Of a DNA stretch of 64,000 nucleotides, positions 45,069-56,462 are shown piece by piece (the stretch's first letter is position 1; every line of letters begins with the position of its first letter). Made by a program: the position numbers and the translations under genes. Source of the DNA: Serripes groenlandicus (lineage: Eukaryota > Mollusca > Bivalvia > Cardiida > Cardiidae); assembly GCA_031761405.1 (NCBI GenBank), contig JASEVX010000005.1, forward strand, positions 36,161,198 to 36,225,197, read 5' to 3'. Under the pieces are notes generated by a model. That model made no database searches and was not told the origin of the DNA. It saw nothing but the letters and a program-made list of their open reading frames with translations.

Positions 45069-45292
45069 CCCTTTCCCTCATACAACAATTCTGCAGCAGA
45101 CAACTTTGAATGTTTTTTGTCAAAACAAAGAAAATCTCCATAATTGAATGGATAACCTATGACTAAAAGTGGAAAACATTGTGGCAAAAGGAGAAATTGC
45201 ACGTTTTGTGCAATTTTTTCTTTTGTCACTATGTTTTCAAAAAGCCGTCTGCTGCAGAGGCGTCAGAAAGCGTCTATATATGAGGGAAAGGG
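45069..45292 (+). mobile_element. TTAA-type MITE
   Basis: The left end is CCCTTTCCCTCATACAACAA, preceded by TTGA, and the right end is ATATGAGGGAAAGGG with TTAA at 45293-45296. The centre is GAAATTGCACGTTTTGTGCA. Confidence 0.75.
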
Positions 45293-45359
45293 TTAACAAA
45301 ACCTTATGATACACAAAGCGATATATCGGATTACAAATGTAACGCATCTAATCATTTCA

Positions 45360-45425
45360 ACCCATTCCCACATACAACACCATTGCAGCAGACGACTTTG
45401 AAAACATTGTGACAAAAACCTGAAA
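45360..45425 (+). mobile_element. TTAA-type MITE left-end fragment
   Basis: ACCCATTCCCACATACAACA is followed by GCAGCAGACGACTTTGAAAA, then the homology stops. Confidence 0.5.
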
Positions 45426-45554
45426 AATGTCCATAAAAGATAGAGAAAACACATAGAAATGGAACATGCGCATATTATTTGACTTGAATATCAAAAAGGG
45501 TTTCTTAATAATCAAAACAATCAGTAATTTTCCATGAATTATAAAATGTGCGCA

Positions 45555-46018
45555 ATAATGTTGTATATCTACGAAATCGACAGCTCCTTGAATTGGTTTT
45601 GCATTATAATCGTGCACCAGTTGGAACATATTGTTCTTTAAAAGATATAGAATCGGTTCATAGCAATCATTTGAGATATTGGATATTAATGATTTACTAA
45701 AAGAAATATATTACTGCTGAAATGCTGGCCTGCTTATCTGTGAGTTTGTCTGTCGTCCTTGATTTGGCCAAGCTCGGACATTTATGCTTCTGTGTGAAAA
45801 TCTGAAAAGGCCAACATGTCAGTATGTTGTATATTTCTGTTTCCAATTCCAACTGGTTACTATTCAAGGAGACATCTTTTGTTAATTTGGGGACAAATTT
45901 TCTTTTTGGGCGGGATGTTGTATATCTAACAATTCGAGAGCTCCTTGAATTGGTATGCATTTATCGTGAACCAGTTGGAACATTGCTCTTTAAAATATAT
46001 AGAATCGGTAATCGAGTG
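45555..46018. repeat. Direct repeat of about 105 bp
   Basis: Sequence at about 45557-45660 (GTTGTATATCTACGAAATCG, CAGCTCCTTGAATTGGTTTT, CCAGTTGGAACAT) recurs at about 45915-46015 in the same orientation with around 10 percent divergence. It is non-coding. Confidence 0.6.
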
Positions 46019-47260
46019 TAGCTTGCGCGTTTTTTGTTTATCTCTTTTTCTTTTTAGAACCACGTGTCAGCCAAAAATATGTAAACTCTCAAAAATTAAA
46101 TAGTAAATGGAATGATGGAATCAACTTGTTTATATCTTTATCCCAGTATCAACTACTAAATCATAACAATAATATATGTGTTTATCAATGGCTAATCGGC
46201 CATCTCCATCCAGCTTCAGTTTCTATAAATAGATTATCAAGGCCGAGAATACGTCACATGACTGGAGATTGCGCGAGGCTCCCAAGAGGTTGACGATAAA
46301 TAACTGAAATATTATCATGTTTCTAAAATAATTAATATTTGGCTCTTAAATATTATATTTCATACGTTTTCACCGATTTTTTTTCACAGGAAAACAATTA
46401 AAGGTTAGTATGCAGAACATTTCATTTTAAAACATCATCTTATTAGTGCCTCTCGTAGGATCGCCAATTTAACTATGAACCAATTAAAACGTTTCATTTC
46501 CTTTATTTCTTCGACATTATTCATTAAATACAACATTTGATTGGTCTACGATCTAGATCATTTGTTTAACATCTAGGTCAAAACTGAGGTTTAACAGCTA
46601 TCGCCGAAAAAACATGCATTACAAGGAGTACCTTGACTTTGATTTATACTTTAGGAGTTCCAGAGACATAGTTATAATCAACGTGAGTCCAAGTGCCTTA
46701 TATAGTGTGTGTTACATATATCTTATATGTGTTCAAGTGACAACATCTGTATCTGTTTTGAGTGATAATAAAACCTTGTAGATCTTTTCGTGTAGTTACG
46801 TAACATTCTTTAACACACAAACATCGCAGCACAACAAAATACTAAACACCAAAAACGTATGCATGATTACGAGCGTTTATTAAAATTACCTCGGCCAAAA
46901 CCTGTCTAACCCAATAACCGACATTTAGAGACCAGTAACAAACGACGCCCTGACCTCTTTAACATTGAAGATTTTGCGTCAACAACAACAATGGCCATTG
47001 ATCTAATGCGTGCGTGTCATAGCATACAGAGGATTCAAACAATCCTTTAGCTATATAGTTTTTGATATATTTGCGTTTTCTAATGACGGGTCTCCCTTCT
47101 ACTTCAAAGCGACTATAGAGTAATATAATTCAGAAGCAGGGTATTGGATAAGACGTCTGTCATTGTTCGGAGGTCGTGGGCGTGGTCGTGTTCTCGTTGC
47201 ATAGTCAATTATCTTCCAGTGCATCTGTTCATTTGTTTCACCCGATCTCCTAAACAACCG
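46019..47260. other. Upstream region of the methyltransferase gene
   Basis: No repeat or exon is recognised. The promoter of the gene starting at 47334 should lie here. I cannot place a TATA box or start site with confidence. Confidence 0.35.
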
Positions 47261-47333
47261 GAACGTGGCCTCGCAAATAAGATTGAAACGATTTCAAAAA
47301 CACTTCAAGTCATTTCATGACAGGCGTTTCATC

Positions 47334-48323
47334 ATGAGGAGATCTACAATTGTGACCTCTGTATTGATTATAGTTATCATAACGGGACTATATCTATACA
47401 AGTCAACTGATATTTCTGAACGGAAAGGTCCTGTCTGTGAGAGTTCTGGATTGTCTTCTATCCATCCGATAGGTGATTTTAAACAGTATCCGTGCCTCGG
47501 GAACCATCGGTCCATCCTCATACCCGACGGATGTGTTCGTACAGTGTGCAGAGAAAGGTCACCGAGCTTCTTTTGGGTAATAGATAAATGTCAGTTTCTT
47601 AAAAATGTGAAGACAGAAATATGTACGTATGACCCGAACGATGATGTGATTGCTAGCGTAATACATAAGAAAGGAGAATGGGAGGGACGTTTAGTGAAAA
47701 ACCTACTAGAACTATTGAGGAAACATCCGCACTTGGTGTTCCTCGATATAGGATGTAATATTGGAGTTTATACTATATCTGCTGCTTCAGCAAGGTCAAA
47801 ATCAATCTGCGTTGATGCTAATCCTGAAAACCTGCGCCTCGTTGCGAAATCAGTGTCACGTGGAGGCTTTGAGAGAGATGTAACAATCGTCTGGAATGCG
47901 CTCTCTGATCGGCGTCACCCTGTTAATTTTTAGATCATCGATGGTAACGTTGGGGTGTCTAGAATTGGTGACATCAGCAAGTTTAACATGACGAAGAAAA
48001 AGGACATAGCTGTTAACGCGATTTTACTTGACGATTTGAAGTGGCTCGTTGACAGGAAGCAGCTTTTTATGAAGATTGATGCCGAGGCTCACGAGCTGTT
48101 CGTTCTTAAGGGTGGACTAGAGTTTTTCCGTACTGTCGATGTGAGAATAATACAAATGGAGCTTTTAGAAGAAGACACCTTCAATGCCGTCGTCGATGTA
48201 CTGAATGATTTAGATTTCCTAATGTTCAGAGACCCATATGGCAAAGAACTGTTATCTAGAAAGGACTTTGTCCCTGGAATTTGGCGTGGAGATGTGTACT
48301 TCATTAAGAATAAATATGTGTAG
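47334..48323 (+). pseudogene. FkbM-family methyltransferase, copy 0 (only copy with N-terminal membrane anchor)
   Basis: From the first ATG (47334) the protein begins MRRSTIVTSVLIIVIITGLY, a type II signal anchor with a short basic cytoplasmic end, so the enzyme would face the Golgi/ER lumen. A cysteine-containing stem follows, then the class I SAM-binding motif FLDIGCNIGVYTISAAS, the acidic VDANPEN motif, NALSD, and after an in-frame TAG (47931-47933) the FkbM-type KIDAEAHELFVLKGG and the end at 48321-48323. Without the stop it would be 329 codons, a normal length. FkbM enzymes typically O-methylate sugars or related substrates; the substrate here is unknown. The TAG replaces a CAG found in copies 1 and 3, so this copy is truncated at about 200 residues unless the stop is an assembly or allelic variant. 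Confidence 0.8.
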
Positions 48324-48370
48324 CATAAAACAGTGGTTTCATAAGATACAAGTTTAACGTTCACCTTATT

Positions 48371-48390
48371 TAACCCTTTCCCTCATACGT
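48371..48390 (+). mobile_element. Lone TTAA-MITE end
   Basis: TTAACCCTTTCCCTCATACG lies 47 bp after the methyltransferase stop and is repeated in every tandem unit. No partner end follows. Confidence 0.4.
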
Positions 48391-48629
48391 CTGAGACGAT
48401 CCATCTGTTCTTCCAAATTAGAATAAGATATATATGTACTTTAGATTATTTATTCTTTTAAAGTTTCTACCCATGATATTATGTATACAAATTCATACTT
48501 AACATTGCAATGATTTTTGCATTGTCTTCAAACTTGTATGCTTTCAAATAGCTAGACTAGGCAATTCACTGCTGATTCCAATGTATAAGTTGGGTTTCTT
48601 TCCTGTTTTCGATGTAACCTCGCACCCAT

Positions 48630-49210
48630 TTGGTTTTTAGGCGTAGTGCTTTGGGCCCCCTTTGTTTGCTACTATATCACAGTGCTCTGTGACTAGGGTC
48701 TTACTAAGACTTTGCAGTCCTTTACCATTGGCTACATTTTAAGTTGGAATACAGCGCTCTGTACCTGATCTTATCATGTAATTTGTTTGCAACGTGCTCT
48801 GTGTAAAGCCAAGCGCTTCTTGGTTTTCAACTTGGGATGCTTAACGGGGTCACATCTGTATGAACAGTGCTCTGTGATGTATTTTATCGATTTAAATTCA
48901 TTTTTCCGGCAACGGGCCATGTCGTGGGTAATTTGTTTCTATTTAGCATAGTTTTTCAACATTTTACAAATAATTATTATACATCTCTCTGGATATATAC
49001 CAGAGCAAATTATATCTACCAGTTCAGAAAGAATTGTGCACAGCATTTTCAATATTAAATGTCTTAATATAAATATTATGACATAGTTTAGCGGAGCTCA
49101 ACACTGTTCCCATGCTTAGATTTTTAGGAACAATTGATAATAGCTTGACACTGCTCCACCACTACAAAAGTAACAATTTTCATTCTAATCACATTCACTC
49201 CCATTTTCAG
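48630..49210 (+). repeat. DIRS-like leader with iterated ACAG-TGCT-CTGT hairpins
   Basis: Short inverted repeats CACAGTGCTCTGTG (about 48680), ACAGCGCTCTGT (about 48752), ACGTGCTCTGTG (about 48791) and ACAGTGCTCTGT (about 48866) recur through the leader. It ends at CCATTTTCAG|ATGAAACG (49211), matching the leader of the 42-kb element in layout but not in stem sequence. Confidence 0.5.
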
Positions 49211-49606
49211 ATGAAACGCAGCAACAAACAAGCAGTCTCCTCCTACCAAGGGACAGACATATTTTCACCTTCAAAGAAGAAAAGACCAGAAAGGCCACAT
49301 ATGCCTCTTTTTGCTCAACATAATACAAGTATTAAAGCCACTACAAACATTCCTATACTAATCGCAGGATCATCTAGATGCAGCAAAAATCTACAACACA
49401 CGCCAAGAACATCCCCAAGACCAACAAATACTAATTTCTCCCAACAAGACACATCTATTTTGGACAGTTCAAATTCCGATTCAGTTTGATTTCCAGGATT
49501 GATTAATGAGCATCGCTCAAGTTTAATGGAGCAAGGTAATTCCTGGCAATTTGCCAAGCCAATAAGCTCGCCAATAAATCAACAAATTAAGAAATCACTA
49601 CAGAAA
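49211..49606 (+). pseudogene. DIRS-like gag 5' part (unit 0)
   Basis: MKRSNKQAVSSYQGTDIFSP opens a basic, Ser/Thr/Pro-rich N-terminus. An in-frame TGA follows SSNSDSV. The downstream segment PINQQIKKSLQK is cut by the unit junction at 49606, and the same piece recurs in units 1 and 2. Confidence 0.6.
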
Positions 49607-49626
49607 CCGACGGATGTGTTCGTACA

Positions 49627-50406
49627 GTGTGCAGAGAAAGGTCACCGAGCTTCTTTTGGGTAATAGATAAATGTCAGTTTCTTAAAAATGTGAAGACAGA
49701 AATATGTACGTATGACCCGAACGATGATGTAATTGCTAGCGTAATACATAAGAAAGGAGAATGGGAGGGACGTTTAGTTAAAAACCTACTAGAACTATTG
49801 AGGAAACATCCGCACTTGGTGTTCCTCGATATAGGATGTAATATTGGAGTTTATTCTATATCTGCTGCTTCAGCAAGGTCAAAATCAATCTGCGTTGATG
49901 CTAATCCTGAAAACCTGCGCCTCGTTGCGAAATCAGTGTCACGTGGAGGCTTTGAGAGAGATGTAACAATCGTCTGGAATGCGCTCTCTGATCGGCGTCA
50001 CCCTGTTAATTTCCAGATCATCGATGGTTATGTTGGGGCGTCTAGAATTGGTGACATCAGCAAGTTTAACATGACGAAGAAAAAGGACAAAGCTGTTAAC
50101 GCGATTTCACTTGACGATTTGAAGTGGCTCGTTGACGGGAAGCAGCTTTTTAGGAAGATTGATGCCGAGGCTCACGAGCTGTTCGTTCTTAAGGGTGGAC
50201 TAGAGTTTTTCCGTACTGTCGATGTGAGAATAATACAAATGGAGCTTTTAGAAGAAGACACCTTCAATGCCGTCGTCGATGTACTGAATGATTTAGATTT
50301 CCTAATGTTCAGAGACCCATATGGCAAAGAACTGTTATCTAGAAAGGACTTTGTCCCTGGAATTTGGCGTGGAGATGTGAACTTCATTAAGAATAAATAT
50401 GTGTAG
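49627..50406 (+). pseudogene. FkbM-family methyltransferase, copy 1 (headless, open frame)
   Basis: The frame is open for about 265 codons from the unit junction to TAG at 50404-50406. It includes the SAM motif (FLDIGCNIGVYSIS), the intact Gln where copies 0 and 2 have a stop, and a changed FRKIDAEAHE. There is no in-frame ATG before MTKKKD, and the membrane anchor and stem are missing, so it can be translated only if spliced to an upstream exon. Catalytic-core residues look intact. Confidence 0.75.
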
Positions 50407-51293
50407 CATAAAACAGTGGTTTCATAAGATACAAGTTTAACGTTCACCTTATTTAACCCTTTCCCTCATACGCCTGAGACGATCCATCTGTTCTTCCACA
50501 TTAGAATAAGATATATATGTACTTTAGATTATTTATTCTTTTAAAGTTTCTACCCATGATATTATGTATACAAATTCATACTTAACATTGCAATGATTTT
50601 TGCATTGTCTTCAAACTTGTATGCTTTCAAATAGCTAGACTAGGCAATTCACTGCTGATTCCAATGTATAAGTTGGGTTTCTTTCCTGTTTTCGATGTAA
50701 CCTCGCACCCATTTGGTTTTTAGGCGTAGTGCTTTGGGCCCCCTTTGTTTGCTACTATATCACAGTGCTCTGTGACTAGGGTCTTACTAAGACTTTGCAG
50801 TCCTTTACCATTGGCTACATTTTAAGTTAGAATACAGCGCTCTGTACCTGATCTTATCATGTAATTTGTTTGCAACGTGCTCTGTGTAAAGCCAAGCGCT
50901 TCTTGGTTTTGAACTTGCGATGCTTAACGGGGTCACATCTGTATGAACAGTGCTCTGTGATGTATTTTATCGATTTACATTCATTTTTCCGGCAACGGGC
51001 CATGTCGTGGGTAATTTGTTTCTATTTAGCATAGTTTTTCAACATTTTACAAATAATTATTATACATCTCTCTGGATATATACCAGAGCAAATTATATCT
51101 ACCAGTTCAGAAAGAATTGTGCACAGCATTTTCAATATTAAATGTCTTAATATAAATATTATGGCATAGTTTAGCGGAGCTCAACACTGTTCCCATGCTT
51201 AGATTTTTAGGAACAATTGATAATAGCTTGACACTGCTCCACCACTACAAAAGTAACAACTTTCATTCTAATCACATTCACTCCCATTTTCAG

Positions 51294-51689
51294 ATGAAAC
51301 GCAGCAACAAACAAGCAGTCTCCTCCTACCAAGGGACAGACATATTTTCACCTTCAAAGAAGAAAAGACCAGAAAGGCCACATATGCCTATTTTTGCTCA
51401 ACATAATACAAGTATTAAAGCCACTACAAACATTCCTATACTAATCGCAGGATCATCTAGATGCAGCAAAAATCTACAACACACGCCAAGAACATCCCCA
51501 AGACCAACAAATACAAATTTCTCCCAACAAGACACATCTATTTTGGACAGTTCAAATTCCGATTCAGTTTGATTTCCAGGATTGATTAATGAGCATTGCT
51601 CAAGTTTAATGGAGCAAGGTAATTCCTGGCAATTTGCCAAGCCAATAAGCTCGCCAATAAATCAACAAATTAAGAAATCACTACAGAAA
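51294..51689 (+). pseudogene. DIRS-like gag 5' part (unit 1)
   Basis: Same as 49211-49606, with a few substitutions (PHMPIF for PHMPLF). Confidence 0.6.
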
Positions 51690-51709
51690 CCGACGGATGT
51701 GTTCGTACA

Positions 51710-52489
51710 GTGTGCAGAGAAAGGTCACCGAGCTTCTTTTGGGTAATAGATAAATGTCAGTTTCTTAAAAATGTGAAGACAGAAATATGTACGTATGACC
51801 CGAACGATTATGTGATTGCTAGCGTAATACATAAGAAAGGAGAATGGGAGGGACGTTTAGTGAAAAACCTACTAGAACTATTGAGGAAACATCCGCACTT
51901 GGTGTTCCTCGATATAGGATGTAATATTGGAGTTTATACTATATCTGCTGCTTCAGCAAGGTCAAAATCAATCTGCGTTGATGCTAATCCTGAAAACCTG
52001 CGCCTCGTTGCGAAATCAGTGTCACGTGGAGGCTTTGAGAGAGATGTCACAATCGTCTGGAATGCGCTCTCTGATCGGCGTCACCCTGTTAATTTTTAGA
52101 TCATCGATGGTAACGTTGGGGTGTCTAGAATTGGTGACATCAGCAAGTTTAACATGACGAAGAAAAAGGACATAGCTGTTAATGCGATTTTACTTGACGA
52201 TTTGAAGTGGCTCGTTGACAGGAAGCAGCTTTTTATGAAGATTGATGCCGAGGCTCACGAGCTGTTCGTTCTTAAGGGTGGACTAGAGTTTTTCCGTACT
52301 GTCGATGTGAGAATAATACAAATGGAGCTTTTAGAAGAAGACACCTTCAATGCCGTCGTCGATGTACTGAATGATTTAGATTTCCTAATGTTCAGAGACC
52401 CATATGGCAAAGAACTGTTATCTAGAAAGGACTTTGTCCCTGGAATTTGGCGTGGAGATGTGTACTTCATTAAGAATAAATATGTGTAG
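51710..52489 (+). pseudogene. FkbM-family methyltransferase, copy 2 (headless, with stop)
   Basis: It has the same TAG as copy 0 (52097-52099) and in addition D-to-Y in the NDDVIA stretch (NDYVIA). Without an anchor and with the stop it is non-functional. Confidence 0.8.
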
Positions 52490-53376
52490 CATAAAACAGT
52501 GGTTTCATAAGATACAAGTTTAACGTTCACCTTATTTAACCCTTTCCCTCATACGCCTGAGACGATCCATCTGTTCTTCCAAATTAGAATAAGATATATA
52601 TGTACTTTAGATTATTTATTCTTTTAAAGTTTCTACCCATGATATTATGTATACAAATTCATACTTAACATTGCAATGATTTTTGCATTGTCTTCAAACT
52701 TGTATGCTTTCAAATAGCTAGACTAGGCAATTCACTGCTGATTCCAATGTATAAGTTGGGTTTCTTTCCTGTTTTCGATGTAACCTCGCACCCATTTGGT
52801 TTTTAGGCGTAGTGCTTTGGGCCCCCTTTGTTTGCTACTATATCACAGTGCTCTGTGACTAGGGTCTTACTAAGACTTTGCAGTCCTTTACCATTGGCTA
52901 CATTTTAAGTTGGAATACAGCGCTCTGTACCTGATCTTATCATGTAATTTGTTTGCAACGCGCTCTGTGTAAAGCCAAGCGCTTCTTGGTTTTCAACTTG
53001 GGATGCTTAACGGGGTCACATCTGTATGAACAGTGCTCTGTGATGTATTTTATCGATTTAAATTCATTTTTCCGGCAACGGGCCATGTCGTGGGTAATTT
53101 GTTTCTATTTAGCATAGTTTTTCAACATTTTACAAATAATTATTATACATCTCTCTGGATATATACCAGAGCAAATTATATCTACCAGTTCAGAAAGAAT
53201 TGTGCACAGCATTTTCAATATTAAATGTCTTAATATAAATATTATGGCATAGTTTAGCGGAGCTCAACACTGTTCCCATGCTTAGATTTTTAGGAACAAT
53301 TGATAATAGCTTGACACTGCTCCACCACTACAAAAGTAACAACTTTCATTCTAATCACATTCACTCGCATTTTCAG

Positions 53377-53772
53377 ATGAAACGCAGCAACAAACAAGCA
53401 GTCTCCTCCTACCAAGGGACAGACATATTTTCACCTTCAAAGAAGAAAAGACCAGAAAGGCCACATATGCCTATTTTTGCTCAACATAATACAAGTATTA
53501 AAGCCACTACAAACATTCCTATACTAATCGCAGGATCATCTAGATGCAGCAAAAATCTACAACACACGCCAAGAACATCCCCAAGACCAACAAATACAAA
53601 TTTCTCCCAACAAGACACATCTATTTTGGACAGTTCAAATTCCGATTCAGTTTGATTTCCAGGATTGATTAATGAGCATCGCTCAAGTTTAATGGAGCAA
53701 GGTAATTCCTGGCAATTTGCCAAGCCAATAAGCTCGCCAATAAATCAACAAATTAAGAAATCACTACAGAAA
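53377..53772 (+). pseudogene. DIRS-like gag 5' part (unit 2)
   Basis: Same structure as the other units, with the in-frame TGA conserved and the PHMPIF variant as in unit 1. Confidence 0.6.
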
Positions 53773-55854
53773 CCGACGGATGTGTTCGTACAGTGTGCAG
53801 AGAAAGGTCACCGAGCTTCTTTTGGGTAATAGATAAATGTCAGTTTCTTAAAAATGTGAAGACAGAAATATGTACGTATGACCCGAACGATGATGTGATT
53901 GCTAGCGTAATACATAAGAAAGGAGAATGGGAGGGACGTTTAGTGAAAAACCTACTAGAACTATTGAGGAAACATCCGCACTTGGTGTTCCTCGATATAG
54001 GATGTAATATTGGAGTTTATTCTATATCTGCTGCTTCAGCAAGGTCAAAATCAAACTGCGTTGATGCTAATCCTGAAAACCTGTGCCTCGTTGCGAAATC
54101 AGTGTCACGTGGAGGCTTTGAGAGAGATGTAACAATCGTCTGGAATGCGCTCTCTGATCGGCGTCACCCTGTTTATTTCCAGATCATCGATGGTTATGTT
54201 GGGGCGTCTAGAATTGGTGACATCAGCAAGTTTAACATGACGAAGAAAAAGGACATAGCTGTTAATGCGATTTTACTTGACGATTTGAAGTGGCTCGTTG
54301 ACGGGAAGCAGCTTTTTATGAAGATTGATGCCGAGGCTCACGAGCTGTTCGTTCTTAAGGGTGGACTAGAGTTTTTCCGTACTGTCGATGTGAGAATAAT
54401 ACAAATGGAGCTTTTAGAAGAAGACACCTTCAATGCCGTCGTCGATGTACTGAATGATTTAGATTTCCTAATGTTCAGAGACCCATATGGCAAAGAACTG
54501 TTAACTAGAAAGGACTTTGTCCCTGGAATTTGGCCTGGAGATGTGTACTTCATTAAGAATAAATATGTGTAGCATAAAACAGTGGTTTCATAAGATACAA
54601 GTTTAACGTTCACCTTATTTAACCCTTTCCCTCATACGCCTGAGACGATCCATCTGTTCTTCCACATTAGAATAAGATATATATGTACTTTAGATTATTT
54701 ATTCTTTTAAAGTTTCTACCCATGATATTATGTATACAAATTCATACTTAACATTGCAATGATTTTTCATTGTCTTCAAACTTGTAGGCTTTCAAATAGC
54801 TAGACTAGGCAATTCACTGCTGATTCCAATGTATAAGTTGGGTTTCTTTCCTGTTTTCGATGTAACCTCGCACCCATTTGGTTTTTAGGCGTAGTGCTTT
54901 GGGCCCCCTTTGTTTGCTACTATATCACAGTGCTCTGTGACTAGGCTCTTACTAAGACTTTGCAGTCCTTTACCATTGGCTACATTTTAAGTTGGAATAC
55001 AGCGCTCTGTACCTGATCTTATCATGTAATTTGTTTGCAACGCGCTCTGTGTAAAGCCAAGCGCTTCTTGGTTTTCAACTTGGGATGCTTAACGGGGTCA
55101 CATCTGTATGAACAGTGCTCTGTGATGTATTTTATCGATTTACATTCATTTTTCCGGCAACGGGCCATGTCGTGGGTAATTTGTTTCTATTTAGCATAGT
55201 TTTTCAACATTTTACAAATAATTATTATACATCTCTCTGGATATATACCAGAGCAAATTATATCTACCAGTTCAGAAAGAATTGTGCACAGCATTTTCAA
55301 TATTAAATGTCTTAATATAAATATTATGGCATAGTTTAGCGGAGCTCAACACTGTTCCCATGCTTAGATTTTTAGGAACAATTGATAATAGCTTGACACT
55401 GCTCCACCACTACAAAGGTAACAACTTTCATTCTAATCACATTCACTCCCATTTTCAGATGAAACGCAGCAACAAACAAGCAGTCTCCTCCTACCAAGGG
55501 ACAGACATATTTTCACCTTCAAAGAAGAAAAGACCAGAAAGGCCACATATGCCTCTTTTTGCTCAACATAATACAAGTATTAAAGCCACTACAAACATTC
55601 CTATACTAATCGCAGGATCATCTAGATGCAGCAAAAATCTACAACACACGCCAAGCACATCCCCAAGACCAACAAATACTAATTTCTCCCAACAAGACAC
55701 ATCTATTTTGGACAGTTCAAATTCCGATTCAGTTTGATTTCCAGGATTGATTAATGAGCATCGCTCAAGTTTAATGGAGCAAGGTAATTCCTGGCAATTT
55801 GCCAAGCCAATAAGCTCGCCAATAAATCAACAAATTAAGAAATCACTACAGAAA
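53773..55854 (+). repeat. Tandem unit 3 (2082 bp), last unit
   Basis: One base is missing (GATTTTTCATTG). It runs on beyond the unit end into the continuing gag sequence (AGAAAGCGATTTGG), so this end is the parental one. Confidence 0.95.
53793..54572 (+). pseudogene. FkbM-family methyltransferase, copy 3 (headless, open frame)
   Basis: Open to TAG at 54570-54572. Private changes include SKSNCVDANPENLCLV around the acidic SAM motif, PVYFQ, LLTRKD and GIWPGD. The anchor is absent, as in copies 1 and 2. Confidence 0.75.
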
Positions 55855-56193
55855 GCGATTTGGAAAGATAAATTCATCGATTTGGCCCTTTTATTGCCTA
55901 ATAACAACATACCCACAACCACACTGCAATACACTCTTCAAATGGATAGAAATTCTAACATAAGATTAGCACCTACATCCAAATCCAAGAAAATAACGTC
56001 TATCGAGTCATGTACATCATTCTGCTTTTCTACCCTTCTGTTCTATTATGCAACCAAACACCCTCTAACAACCCCTCAACTTATGAAGTACGGAGAAATA
56101 GTAAGAGACATAGCCCTATGCCGCCCTGGCATGGCTTTTCTCTTCTACGATAACCAGTTTCGTATGTTGAGTACACGTTTTGTTTGTGAATGA
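55459..56193 (+). pseudogene. DIRS-like gag, longest copy
   Basis: MKRSNKQAVSS opens the frame. An in-frame TGA at 55735-55737 interrupts it, and the same frame continues to TGA at 56191-56193. After the unit boundary come AIWKDKFIDLALLLPNNNIP, FCFSTLLFYYATKHPLTTPQ, LMKYGEIVRDIALC and FLFYDNQFRM, the gag-like helical domain shared with 37210-37509 and 43190-43256. It is truncated compared with that element, as no zinc knuckle or polymerase follows. Confidence 0.6.
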
Positions 56194-56460
56194 ACAGGGT
56201 CAGATTGAAATGAGAGCTTAACAAACAAAATCAGTGCAGAATATTAGGGAATGGACAAATCCTTTTTGATATTTTTGGCCATCACTATCTAGAAATATCC
56301 AGAAAAAGCAAATGATCTTTTGCAATACATGGCGTTGATCAGGAAGACCAAAGATCGTTATGGGTCATTAGGATGGCACATATATGAGTCATAGTCAAGC
56401 ACACAGTCACGGTCTGACGAAGCGAGTAATGTTGGGGAGTTGACTTTACCCGGACCTTCT
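56194..56460. other. Spacer, no features
   Basis: Nothing is recognised. Confidence 0.35.
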
Positions 56461-56462
56461 TC

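Larger units (their letters stand above)
47524..49606 (+). repeat. Tandem unit 0 (2083 bp)
   Basis: It starts at CCGACGGATGTGTTCG in the methyltransferase frame and ends at CACTACAGAAA in the DIRS-like gag sequence. It is followed without spacer by unit 1. Confidence 0.95.
49607..51689 (+). repeat. Tandem unit 1 (2083 bp)
   Basis: Same boundaries as unit 0. The junction AGAAA|CCGACGG shows no shared bases between the two parents. It carries the B-type variants (TTCCAG at the critical codon, TATTCT, GACGGG). Confidence 0.95.
51690..53772 (+). repeat. Tandem unit 2 (2083 bp)
   Basis: Carries the A-type variants of unit 0 in the methyltransferase part (TTTTAG, TATACT, GACAGG) and in the mid-spacer (CCAAATTAG, CGATTTAAATTC). 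Confidence 0.95.

Noticed and set aside
47925..47936. TTTTTAG in copies 0 and 2 as a splice acceptor rather than a stop
   Set aside because: In copies 1 and 3 the frame reads straight through this point as coding sequence, and there is no upstream donor in the right place.
49112..49557. ORFs antisense to the gag start, repeated in each unit
   Set aside because: They recur only because the unit is repeated; the sense strand carries the gag-like signal.
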